From a bacterium (GTDB lineage Bacteria; Actinomycetota; Acidimicrobiia; Spongiisociales; UBA11373), in contig JABMPV010000268.1 in NCBI GenBank assembly GCA_013202595.1, forward strand, positions 1 through 7,187: a DNA stretch of 7,187 nucleotides, read 5' to 3'. A model generated the notes under the pieces. That model saw only the letters and a program-made list of their open reading frames with translations, was not told where the DNA came from and did no database searches. Positions 1-7,187 of the stretch are shown in pieces; positions within the stretch are counted from its first letter, which is position 1; each line of letters opens with the position of its first letter. The position numbers and the translations under genes were made by a program.

Positions 1-1856
<1,856 letters not shown>

Positions 1857-1864
1857 GTGAGGTC

Positions 1865-1870
1865 ATCATA
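1865..1870 (-). promoter_or_regulatory. Candidate -10 element for a leaderless secA transcript
   Basis: Read on the minus strand, TATGAT matches the sigma70-family TATAAT at five of six bases and fits the actinobacterial TANNNT pattern. It ends 8 nt before the secA ATG, so transcription would begin at or within a few bases of the start codon. This agrees with the lack of a Shine-Dalgarno sequence. No good -35 is seen at 17-18 nt spacing (TCTTCA matches TTGACA at three of six). Leaderless mRNAs are common in actinobacteria. The assignment is inferred from position and sequence only. Confidence 0.4.
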
Positions 1871-1971
1871 TCGGTGAGCGGCCCCTGTGAAGAGGACTCT
1901 GTCATCCCGCAATCGTCGTGGGATCGCCGGTGATGGATGACAAGGGTGGGGCCGCGCCGTCGATGCGAGGC

Positions 1972-3267
1972 TCAGCCCTGGTGACCGGCGGTCTCGAAGA
2001 GCGATGCGGGGTCGACCCCGGCATCGTCAGACGGGAGTTGGGCGACCACGGAGGCAGCCTGGACGTCGATGGCCTCCGGCTCGTCGATCGGACGGCCGGC
2101 GACGTCACGGACCCGCAGGGCCTTGATGCCTTCGGGACCCTCTCCGACCACGATGACCACCTCGCCGCTGCTGAGCCGCAGCACCGACCCGGGTGGGTAC
2201 ACCCCGAGCATGCGCACGAACACACCTGCGATGTCCGGGTCGAACACGGTCCCGGAATCGTCGAGAATCGCCCGCAGTGCCTCCTGGGGTGCCCTGGCGG
2301 CCCGATGGGGGCGATGACTCGTGATGGCGTCGTAGGTGTCGGCGACCGCCACGATCCGTGCAAACGGATGCGGCTGCCTGTCCCCGAGATCGGGATAGCC
2401 CTGGCCAGAAACGTGCCGATGGTGATCGAGTGCGACGGCCGCAGCCACTTCGTGATCGCGACCCCCCGCGACGAGTATCGCCTGGGCACCCTCCTGAGGA
2501 TGACGCCGAACCTCTGACCACTCCTCGTTCGACAGCCGATTCGGGTTGCCGAGACCGGGGTCCATGATGATCACGCGGCCGACATCGTGGAGCAGTGCTC
2601 CGACTCCGAGCGCCCGCAAGTCGTCGTGCTCGAGACCGAGTGCCCTGCCAACCGCCAGCGAGAGCAAGCAGACGTTCACCGAGTGGAAGTAAGTGCCTTC
2701 GTCGTAGTTGTGGATCGTGGCCAGCATCAACGAGCTGGCAGGGTCGGCATCCGATCCTGCCAGCAGGCCATCGACGACCTCGCCCGCACGATCGGTCTCG
2801 ACACTCCGGTTGTTGGTGACGGTTCTCAACGCATCGAGCGAATCGACGTAGGAGCGCCGCAATCCCGACATCTCTACGTTCTCGAAATCGACTGGGATCC
2901 GCTCATTGAGCAGGGCTGTCCCGTCGGCCGGGAGATCACGGGCACTACCGCCGGTCAAACCTGCGAGATCACGGAGATCCGCTGCCGTGGTGCCTGGAAA
3001 CAACGTGATCGAGTGGACGCCCTGGTCGCACAATCGGTGGACGAGACCGCTGAACTCGGTGGAGGCGTGCGGCAGCATCACGTCGTCGAGATACAGGGCA
3101 CCTGTCTGCACCCCGATCGTGGCCGGACCGGCTGCGGTCAGGAGATCGGCGGCGCGGGACATGGCGCCGATGGCATCGTCGAGTTGCTTCGGTGACGTGT
3201 CGACACTCCAGAGCTGCGCCGTGTGATAGAGCGCCCTCAGAAACCCCCGTGCCCGGAACTCACTCAT
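1972..3267 (-). CDS. HD-GYP-like domain protein with altered signature segment
   Basis: This is a 431-residue cytoplasmic protein with no signal peptide or membrane segment. The N-terminal part (about 1-125) resembles a region I recall in other HD-GYP proteins that neighbour HEAT-repeat genes, with an LYLDDV-like strand near 58-63. The HD-GYP core follows: FHSVN (H195), LLHDVGR (H227, D228), HPQEG (H256), DHHRHVSGQGYP (H282, H283, G290-Y291-P292) and VADTYDAI (D310, D313). FDPDIAGVF (342-350) and PPGSVLRLSSGE (358-369) match the usual tail of the fold. HD-GYP enzymes are metal-dependent phosphodiesterases that degrade cyclic di-GMP. Here the usual HHExxDGxGYP reads HHRHVSGQGYP, so E is replaced by R and D by S. 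The metal histidines and the HD pair remain, so the protein could be an enzyme with changed specificity or a binding/sensor protein. The ATG overlaps the stop of the HEAT gene (ATGA, 3264-3267), and GAGG lies 8 nt upstream. Family is clear; activity is not. Confidence 0.9.
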   Translation of the reverse strand: MSEFRARGFLRALYHTAQLWSVDTSPKQLDDAIGAMSRAADLLTAAGPATIGVQTGALYLDDVMLPHASTEFSGLVHRLCDQGVHSITLFPGTTAADLRDLAGLTGGSARDLPADGTALLNERIPVDFENVEMSGLRRSYVDSLDALRTVTNNRSVETDRAGEVVDGLLAGSDADPASSLMLATIHNYDEGTYFHSVNVCLLSLAVGRALGLEHDDLRALGVGALLHDVGRVIIMDPGLGNPNRLSNEEWSEVRRHPQEGAQAILVAGGRDHEVAAAVALDHHRHVSGQGYPDLGDRQPHPFARIVAVADTYDAITSHRPHRAARAPQEALRAILDDSGTVFDPDIAGVFVRMLGVYPPGSVLRLSSGEVVIVVGEGPEGIKALRVRDVAGRPIDEPEAIDVQAASVVAQLPSDDAGVDPASLFETAGHQG

Positions 3268-4316
3268 CGGCGCGGCCTCGAAGCAAGGGCTTCCTTGGCT
3301 GCGTCGCGGGCGGCCCGTGCGGCACCGACGGCGAGGCGCTTGGTTGCGAGGCGCTCGAGCGCGGGAGCGACGGCAGGATCCTTGCGACCTGCGATCGCCG
3401 TCACGAGTCTCCTGGCTTCGTCCGATCCGATCGAGCGGCTCTCAATGGCAGTGAGAACCTGGGGGACCACGTCGCGGCTGGGCGATGCCCTGAGCAGCGA
3501 GACCGCAGCGCCTCTGACCCTGCGGCTCGAGTCGCCCAGCGACTCCACTATCACGGCCACTGAAGCGTCCCTGTCGAGGAGGGAGAGCGACCTGATCGCC
3601 TCCACCCTCACGCGGTCGTCCTCGTGGCCGAGCAGCTGCTTGAGCGGCTCCGCCGCCTGGCTGCGGCCGGTCTTGCCGAGGGCGATCGCGACGTTGCGGA
3701 CGATGTACCAGCGCTGATCGGTGATGTATCCGACCAGAAGGCGATTATCGCCTGCAGCGGCCATCGCGAGAAAGTCGACGAGGATCCGCCTGTTGAGAAT
3801 GGGGTCATCGACGGCCATCTGCTCGATGACGTAATCGACCGCCGGCTCACCCAGCGCGGAGAGGAGCCTGGCGCCGGCACGTGCCGATTCGGGATCGGAC
3901 GCCAGCTTGATCATGATCTTCGCAAAGGTCTCGTCCCTGCAGAGAGAACTGAAAGCCGTCATCACCTCTTCTGAGAAGACGTCGGCGTGGACCGGGGAGA
4001 CGATGATCGCTCGCAGCCAGGCGTCCGCGGATGCGAGGTCCCCAGCGTCGATCGCTTCGGCGACCTTGGCCGACCAGCCGCGCACGATCCTTTTGAAGCG
4101 CTCGGGGCGATCCTCCGTCCTGACGAGATCCCTGAGGACTCCGACGCCCACGCCGAGGGAACTGCTCATTGCAGCGACTTCGGAACTGAAGACTTTCCTG
4201 ACACCGGGATCGATCTCGAGGGCGGCGGCCCGCTCGAGGGCGCCCCTTCCGTCGAGGTGATCCTCGGCGGTGACCGTCAGTGCCCTGGTGGCGGATGGTC
4301 CGGTGGAGATCGCCAT
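3264..4316 (-). CDS. HEAT-repeat protein, probable scaffold, unknown function
   Basis: This is a 350-residue soluble protein without catalytic motifs, signal peptide or membrane segment. The first 140 residues are largely alpha-helical in character (for example AIDAGDLASADAWLRAII, 88-105). From about 145 to 345 come consecutive HEAT-type helical pairs: ARLLSALGEPAVDYVIEQM, then QRWYIVRNVAIALGKTG (201-217), then HEDDRVRVEAIRSLSLLD (231-248), then SSRRVRGAAVSLL (263-275), and a basic alanine-rich tail. The WYIVRNVAIALG and DDRVRVEA segments resemble a HEAT family I recall beside HD-GYP genes in several phyla; that is memory, not a search. HEAT repeats form curved protein-binding surfaces, so a partner role for the adjacent regulator or HD-GYP protein is plausible. 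I chose the ATG at 4316, 2 nt after the regulator's TGA. The frame stays open upstream to 4694, but that would run through the whole C-terminal half of the regulator. There is no good Shine-Dalgarno, which suggests reinitiation or coupling. Confidence 0.85.
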   Translation of the reverse strand: MAISTGPSATRALTVTAEDHLDGRGALERAAALEIDPGVRKVFSSEVAAMSSSLGVGVGVLRDLVRTEDRPERFKRIVRGWSAKVAEAIDAGDLASADAWLRAIIVSPVHADVFSEEVMTAFSSLCRDETFAKIMIKLASDPESARAGARLLSALGEPAVDYVIEQMAVDDPILNRRILVDFLAMAAAGDNRLLVGYITDQRWYIVRNVAIALGKTGRSQAAEPLKQLLGHEDDRVRVEAIRSLSLLDRDASVAVIVESLGDSSRRVRGAAVSLLRASPSRDVVPQVLTAIESRSIGSDEARRLVTAIAGRKDPAVAPALERLATKRLAVGAARAARDAAKEALASRPRR

Positions 4317-4318
4317 GA

Positions 4319-4972
4319 TCAGAGTTCGATCAGACTCTCGCGAATGGCGAACAGCACGGCCTCGTTGCGGGAGTGGAGGCCGAGTTTGTCGAGAATGTTG
4401 CGGACATGGTTCTTGACCGTGTTCTCGGAGATGAAGAGAACTTCCCCGATGTCCTTGGAGGTTCTGCCTCTCGCCACCTGCTGCAGCACTTCGAGTTCTC
4501 GCCCGGTCAAGGTGGGCTTGCGAGGGGTGAAGAAGTCCTGGTGTCGGAGGAGTTGCTGCAGCACGTCGAGCAACTTGCCGGTCATCTGGGAGGAGATTGC
4601 GGCCCCGCCGTCGACGATGTCGTGGAGAGCGGTTGCGAGGACTTCGAATCCGGTGTCCTTGACCAGATACCCGCGGGCGCCGGCCTTGATGCACTCGAGG
4701 AGGTCTTCCTCAGACTCGCTCCCCGTCAGCATCACGACCCTGGTCTCGGGGGCGATTGCGAGGATCTTGCCAACGACCTCGAGCCCGGACAGACCCGGCA
4801 TGAGAATGTCGAGCACGACGATGTCCGGCTGCAGCTCTTCGGCTGCGGTCACGGCACCTTCGGCGTTTCGAGCCTCGCCGCACACCTCGAACCCGGCCTT
4901 TGACAGCGCCGCGCCGAGACCCGTGCGGAAGAGGTCGACATCGTCGACTACGAGGACTCTCGTGGGATTCAT
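4319..4972 (-). CDS. NarL/FixJ-family response regulator (receiver + LuxR-type HTH)
   Basis: This is a 217-residue two-domain transcription factor of the usual length for the family. The receiver domain (about 4-120) has the acidic pair D10-D11, the phospho-acceptor D55 in VVLDILMPG, the switch threonine T83 in MLTG and K105 in YLVKD, so all residues needed for phosphorylation are present. A linker (about 125-152) leads to a LuxR-type helix-turn-helix (154-212) with LTGRELEVLQQVARGRTSKD and ISENTVKNHVRNIL, the recognition helix. It should bind DNA as a dimer when phosphorylated. No histidine kinase lies in the window, so it is an orphan here and its cognate kinase and targets are unknown. The ATG shares an ATGA overlap (4969-4972) with the hpf stop codon and sits in the arm of a strong inverted repeat. 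A GGAGG lies 24 nt upstream, at 4997-5001. Family assignment is secure. Confidence 0.96.
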   Translation of the reverse strand: MNPTRVLVVDDVDLFRTGLGAALSKAGFEVCGEARNAEGAVTAAEELQPDIVVLDILMPGLSGLEVVGKILAIAPETRVVMLTGSESEEDLLECIKAGARGYLVKDTGFEVLATALHDIVDGGAAISSQMTGKLLDVLQQLLRHQDFFTPRKPTLTGRELEVLQQVARGRTSKDIGEVLFISENTVKNHVRNILDKLGLHSRNEAVLFAIRESLIEL

Positions 4973-4996
4973 TGGGGCTCGATCAGCCCCAATGAA
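4968..4996 (-). promoter_or_regulatory. Perfect 12-bp inverted repeat spanning the hpf stop and regulator start
   Basis: On the minus strand the arms are TTCATTGGGGCT and AGCCCCAATGAA, separated by the 5-nt loop GATCG. The 3' arm contains both the hpf TGA and the regulator ATG (4972-4970). A GGAGG (4997-5001) abuts the 5' arm. Folded fully, the hairpin buries the start codon. If only the lower five pairs open, the remaining 7-bp hairpin brings GGAGG to 5 nt from the ATG. No uridine tract follows, so an intrinsic terminator is unlikely. The repeat is seen directly; the regulatory role is inferred. Confidence 0.6.
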
Positions 4997-5514
4997 CCTC
5001 CTCGACGGCGGTACAGCACGCTGTACGTATCGCTCTCCGCGTTCAAGAACAGGAAGAAACTATGGCCGAGAAGCTCCATTTGCAGAGCCGCCTCCTCAGG
5101 GGACATTGGCTTGACGACGAATCGCTTCACACGGTCGATCCGCAACTCGACGTCATCCTGTTCTTCGACCACCGCGGTGGGGGCATTGAGGTGTTTCTCA
5201 CTGCGTCGTCCGCGACCTATGAGACGCTCCTTGTGACGCCGGAGTTGGCGCTCGTACATGTCCACCGCGACCTCGAGGGCTGCCCGGTCATCCGCCTCCG
5301 CCGATTCGACGCGGATCATCGAACCGGCGACGTTCGATGTGATCTGTACGCGGTAGCGCTCAGCGGAGAGTCGGGGGTTCTGTTCGGCGGTGAACTCGAC
5401 GTCGGCGTAGACGGCGTCATCGAAGATCCGGACAGCGTGGATGACCTTCTCCTCTGCGAGAGTCGTCAGCTCCCTACCAACGGTCATGTGGATACCGTGA
5501 ACTCGAACCTCCAC
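4969..5514 (-). CDS. hpf: Ribosome hibernation promoting factor, long form (HPF/RaiA family)
   Basis: HPF binds the decoding region of the 30S subunit in resting or stressed cells, blocks translation, and in its long form pairs ribosomes into 100S dimers through its C-terminal domain. The 181-residue product has the N-terminal beta-alpha-beta-beta-beta-alpha domain (about 1-98, starting EVRVHGIHMTVGREL, with basic RQLRRHKERLIGRGRR around 89-104), a linker (about 105-122), and the conserved dimerisation domain (123-181) containing RVKRFVVKPMSPEEA, LQMELLGHSFFLF and LYRRRGGSLGLIEP. The length is typical of the long form. I chose the GTG at 5514 because GAAGGGAG stands 6 nt before it and homologues begin at this point. 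An ATG at 5568 would add 18 unconserved residues without a good ribosome site. The gene lies 124 nt after comF and overlaps the next gene by ATGA. The comF-hpf-secA order is a known actinobacterial arrangement. Confidence 0.96.
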   Translation of the reverse strand: MEVRVHGIHMTVGRELTTLAEEKVIHAVRIFDDAVYADVEFTAEQNPRLSAERYRVQITSNVAGSMIRVESAEADDRAALEVAVDMYERQLRRHKERLIGRGRRSEKHLNAPTAVVEEQDDVELRIDRVKRFVVKPMSPEEAALQMELLGHSFFLFLNAESDTYSVLYRRRGGSLGLIEPQ

Positions 5515-5638
5515 TGCAATCTCCCTTCGATTACGCGAAAGAGGGCCGGTCCGACGCGGTTGGAGCATGACTCCGCCGATGGGATCGAAGTACCAAGCGC
5601 TCCTCCCTCGTCGTCCGGCCCTTCCAGGGCTCTGGATC
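5515..5638 (-). promoter_or_regulatory. Foldable leader/spacer between comF and hpf, with hpf ribosome-binding site
   Basis: On the minus strand AGGGCCGG (5622-5615) pairs perfectly with CCGGCCCT (5549-5542). Inside it CGACG (5613-5609) pairs with CGTCG (5556-5552), giving 13 pairs with a small 1x2 internal loop that enclose a further GGAG/CTCC hairpin. Next to it a 7-pair hairpin with two G-U pairs (5523-5529 with 5536-5542) holds much of the Shine-Dalgarno GAAGGGAG (5521-5528) in its 3' arm. The pairing is visible in the sequence; that it regulates hpf is inference. I could not identify a convincing promoter here. Confidence 0.35.
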
Positions 5639-6232
5639 TCACTCTACCGATCGTCGCCGATTCCGCTCGCGCGTTTCGCTGAACGTGGGGGCGAGGGTGG
5701 CGACGACGGCGGGAAGGCGATGTCCGAGCGCCCGCGACGCCGCCGTCAGGGTGGTGCCGGTGGTGACCACGTCGTCGACGAGAATCGCACCAACCGGGAC
5801 GGCACGGACCTGCCGAAACGCCGGCGTGCCCTTCGTGACACTCCCCGACCCAGCCCGCCGTGCATGCCACCACCCGGGGGCCAGAGCCGGCACGACGGGA
5901 AGGCCGGTGATCCGGGCCATGCCGACGGCCAGTTGCAGGGCCGGATCGATGCCGTATCGCCATGTCCTCAACCGGGCCCTGGGCACCGGCACGATTGCAG
6001 AGGCGGCGCCCACCCGCGATGCCATCGCTATCGCGAGTGGCCCGGCAGCAGCCGGCAGCGCCGAGTACTTGAGCAGGTGGACCAGACGGCGGGCCGTGCC
6101 CCTGTGGGCAAAGGCAGCCGAGACCACCGCCCCACCGGACACGACCTCGGGCGCAGCCACCAGGCCCGCCAGGCACCCCCGGCATAGGCCGGCGCCGTCG
6201 ACAGACGGTCTGACGCACGTGATGCAGGGCAT
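5639..6232 (-). CDS. comF: ComF family phosphoribosyltransferase-like protein
   Basis: ComF proteins combine a small N-terminal zinc finger with a type I phosphoribosyltransferase fold. In Bacillus and Haemophilus relatives they are needed for DNA uptake during transformation, but their biochemical role is unsettled and they also occur in bacteria not known to be competent. The 197-residue product shows the four cysteines C3, C6, C17 and C20, the segment FAHRGTARRLVHLLKYSAL (41-59), IVPVPRARLRTWRYGID (80-96), and the PRPP-binding loop VDDVVTTGTT (152-161), all in the expected order and spacing. The C-terminal tail is short and basic. The start is fixed because an in-frame TAG lies four codons upstream of the ATG, with no other start codon between. 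It is the first gene of the leftward gene group and is divergent from the ATPase gene. Family assignment is firm; competence function is not shown. Confidence 0.93.
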   Translation of the reverse strand: MPCITCVRPSVDGAGLCRGCLAGLVAAPEVVSGGAVVSAAFAHRGTARRLVHLLKYSALPAAAGPLAIAMASRVGAASAIVPVPRARLRTWRYGIDPALQLAVGMARITGLPVVPALAPGWWHARRAGSGSVTKGTPAFRQVRAVPVGAILVDDVVTTGTTLTAASRALGHRLPAVVATLAPTFSETRERNRRRSVE

Positions 6233-6238
6233 CGCGAC

Positions 6239-6244
6239 ACCCTA
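6239..6244 (-). promoter_or_regulatory. Candidate -10 (or weak Shine-Dalgarno) just before comF
   Basis: The minus-strand hexamer TAGGGT fits the TANNNT -10 pattern and ends 6 nt before the comF ATG, so the gene could be transcribed without a leader. The same bases include AGGG, which could instead serve as a weak Shine-Dalgarno. At 18-nt spacing the -35 candidate CCGACG matches TTGACA at only three positions. The two readings cannot be separated from the sequence. Confidence 0.22.
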
Positions 6245-6286
6245 TGGCCGGGGTGTGCCATCCGTCGGCGAGGCACCTCGAGTCGA

Positions 6287-6296
6287 TGACTAGTCA
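6287..6296. promoter_or_regulatory. 10-bp perfect palindrome TGACTAGTCA between comF and the ATPase gene
   Basis: TGACTAGTCA is fully self-complementary and lies near the middle of the 180-bp divergent intergenic region. Its right half continues as AGTCACC, which recurs at 6346-6352, 54 bp away (about five helical turns). This makes it a candidate binding site for a dimeric regulator. A palindrome this short can occur by chance. Confidence 0.25.
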
Positions 6297-6337
6297 CCTT
6301 CCGGCGATCCGAATGACGCTCCGACCTGGTAATTCTA

Positions 6338-6354
6338 AGTGGTCAGTCACCACT
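6338..6354. promoter_or_regulatory. Inverted repeat AGTGGT-N5-ACCACT, operator-like
   Basis: Six-base perfect arms flank the 5-nt centre CAGTC. The arms overlap the candidate -35 (TGGTCA, 6340-6345) and spacer of the ATPase gene promoter, a common place for a repressor site. A further partial copy, TGTGGT, follows at 6358-6363. The region is visibly less GC-rich than its surroundings. The role as an operator is inferred. Confidence 0.35.
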
Positions 6355-6369
6355 CTATGTGGTTACAGT
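6340..6369 (+). promoter_or_regulatory. Candidate promoter for the AAA ATPase gene
   Basis: TGGTCA (6340-6345) matches TTGACA at four of six bases and is followed after 18 nt by TACAGT (6364-6369), which matches TATAAT at four of six and fits TANNNT. Transcription would start near 6376, leaving a leader of roughly 37 nt that includes the strong ribosome site. The match is modest, and other hexamers in this AT-richer patch are possible. Confidence 0.28.
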
Positions 6370-6401
6370 GCCAAGGCGGGTATCGAGCGAAGAGCAACCG
6401 C

Positions 6402-6407
6402 GGAGGG
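6402..6407 (+). promoter_or_regulatory. Strong Shine-Dalgarno deciding the start of the AAA ATPase gene
   Basis: GGAGGG stands 5 nt before the ATG at 6413, near-ideal spacing. In-frame GTG codons at 6359 and 6368 also exist upstream without a stop between, but neither has a comparable ribosome site, so the ATG is preferred. Confidence 0.8.
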
Positions 6408-6412
6408 ACCTC

Positions 6413-7187
6413 ATGACCGTCGACGTTCAGGTAGTCAGAGAACGACAGCGCAGCCGCAGGCTGCGACGCATCGCGATCGTCATGTCACCTCTCGTGCTGT
6501 GGATGTGGTGGAGGATCATCTCGGGGAACCCCGTCTCCCCCGGATTCCCGAAGCTCCCCGAAGAGGCGATGTTCTGGCTGCCCGGCATCCTCATCATCCT
6601 CCTGCTCGGTGTCGTCATCATCGTCCCGATGCTCGGCAACGGGCGCTCTCCGGAAATCATCTACCTCCCCGAGCAGATCGACGTCGGATTCGACGACGTC
6701 CGCGGCATCGGGGCCGTGCTCGGCGAGGTCAAGCACAGCCTCAGCGTGTTCCTCAATCACCAGCACTTCCGCGACGATATGGGCGGCCAGCCCCGCAGAG
6801 GCATCCTGTTCGAGGGCCCTCCCGGCACCGGCAAGACCCACACGGCCAAGGCCATGGCCCGCGAAGCCGGCGTCCCGTTCCTCTTCGTCTCGGCAACCGC
6901 ATTTCAGAGCATGTGGTACGGGGCAACCGCCAAGAAGCTCAGGGCCTACTTCCGCAAGCTCCGCAAGGTGGCCAGAGAAGAGGGCGGCGCCATTGGCTTC
7001 ATCGAGGAGTTCGACGCCATCGGCATGAAGCGCGGCGGCATGGAGCGGATGACCGGCATGTTCCAGAATCGGGCGATCGACCGCTCGGGCGTCTCCGAGG
7101 GGACCGGTGGCGTGGTCAACGAGTTGCTGGTCCAGATGCAGTCCTTCGACGATCCGCCGCGGGGTCTCAAGATGCGCAACGGGTTCA
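6413..7187 (+). CDS. Membrane-anchored FtsH-like AAA ATPase, 5' part only
   Basis: 258 codons are visible and the gene continues past the right edge. A basic N-terminus (RQRSRRLRR, 11-19) is followed by two predicted membrane segments (about 21-37 and 53-74) joined by a short loop of about 15 residues. From about 90 an AAA ATPase domain begins: FDDVRGIG (93-100), Walker A GPPGTGKT (135-142), an aromatic pore-loop-like MWYG (167-170), a Walker B-like GFIEEFDAIG (195-204), and NELLVQMQSF (236-245). The layout recalls FtsH, a membrane AAA protease, but the external loop is far shorter than FtsH's periplasmic domain, and residues 205-235 look longer or more divergent than the matching FtsH stretch. 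Walker B has E198 where aspartate is standard. Whether a zinc protease domain (HEXXH) follows cannot be seen, so I give no gene symbol. Alternatives are a divergent FtsH or a protease-less membrane AAA ATPase. Confidence 0.88.
   Translation, partial: MTVDVQVVRERQRSRRLRRIAIVMSPLVLWMWWRIISGNPVSPGFPKLPEEAMFWLPGILIILLLGVVIIVPMLGNGRSPEIIYLPEQIDVGFDDVRGIGAVLGEVKHSLSVFLNHQHFRDDMGGQPRRGILFEGPPGTGKTHTAKAMAREAGVPFLFVSATAFQSMWYGATAKKLRAYFRKLRKVAREEGGAIGFIEEFDAIGMKRGGMERMTGMFQNRAIDRSGVSEGTGGVVNELLVQMQSFDDPPRGLKMRNGF

Noticed and set aside
1904..1924. Stem-loop (7 pairs, 7-nt loop) between the HD-GYP gene and secA as an intrinsic terminator
   Set aside because: The stem is short, includes a G-U pair, and no uridine run follows in the direction of transcription.
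4317..4694. Longer version of the HEAT gene starting at 4694
   Set aside because: The extra 126 residues are arginine/proline-rich and unlike HEAT sequence, and they would overlap the whole helix-turn-helix half of the regulator. The ATG 2 nt after the regulator stop fits operon spacing.
3987..5114. A 375-codon open frame on the plus strand opposite the HEAT, regulator and hpf genes
   Set aside because: It crosses three well-supported genes on the other strand and their overlaps, has low-complexity serine/arginine-rich sequence, and has no recognisable domain.
5515..5568. Longer HPF starting at the ATG at 5568
   Set aside because: The 18 added residues do not resemble HPF, and the GTG at 5514 has a strong Shine-Dalgarno at proper distance and begins at the conserved first strand.
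6269..6280. Small palindrome CGAGG-CA-CCTCG in the comF upstream region
   Set aside because: Five-base GC-rich arms with a 2-nt centre are expected by chance in DNA of this composition, and nothing ties it to a promoter element.
6485..6841. 118-codon open frame on the minus strand inside the AAA ATPase gene
   Set aside because: It is acidic, repetitive sequence mirroring the ATPase codons and contains no motif. The plus-strand gene has Walker motifs and a strong ribosome site.

Overview
The window is GC-rich, gene-dense bacterial DNA. It most likely comes from a member of the Actinomycetota, possibly an uncultured or deep-branching one. The main reason is gene order: comF, then long-form hpf, then secA on one strand is the arrangement I know from actinobacteria such as Mycobacterium. 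Candidate leaderless promoters also fit. No marker gene fixes the taxon, so this is inference.

Layout, right to left on the minus strand (6232 to 1): comF (phosphoribosyltransferase-like protein), a 124-nt structured spacer, hpf (long-form ribosome hibernation factor, GTG start), a NarL/LuxR-type response regulator, a HEAT-repeat protein, an HD-GYP-like protein, a 115-nt spacer, and secA (618 N-terminal codons; the 3' end is outside the window). The hpf/regulator and HEAT/HD-GYP junctions are ATGA 4-nt overlaps, and the regulator and HEAT genes are 2 nt apart. These four genes therefore look like one translationally coupled unit inserted into the otherwise familiar comF-hpf-secA order. On the plus strand, divergent from comF across a 180-bp intergenic region, a membrane-anchored FtsH-like AAA ATPase starts at 6413 and runs off the right edge.

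How the genes may work together: hpf and secA are housekeeping genes (ribosome dimerisation or hibernation, and protein export). The middle three genes resemble a signalling cassette: an orphan response regulator with no histidine kinase in view, a HEAT scaffold, and an HD-GYP protein whose metal-binding histidines are present but whose signature segment is altered. Coupling to hpf suggests, without proving, that they act in the same stress or growth-arrest response.

The most notable points are: a perfect 12-bp inverted repeat exactly at the hpf stop/regulator start, which could either hide the start codon or bring a GGAGG to it; a foldable leader before hpf; a -10-like TATGAT 8 nt before the secA ATG with no Shine-Dalgarno; palindromes between comF and the ATPase gene; and an unusual Walker B in that ATPase. 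I see no tRNA, rRNA, CRISPR array, insertion sequence or prophage gene, and no gene-free stretch over 300 bases.
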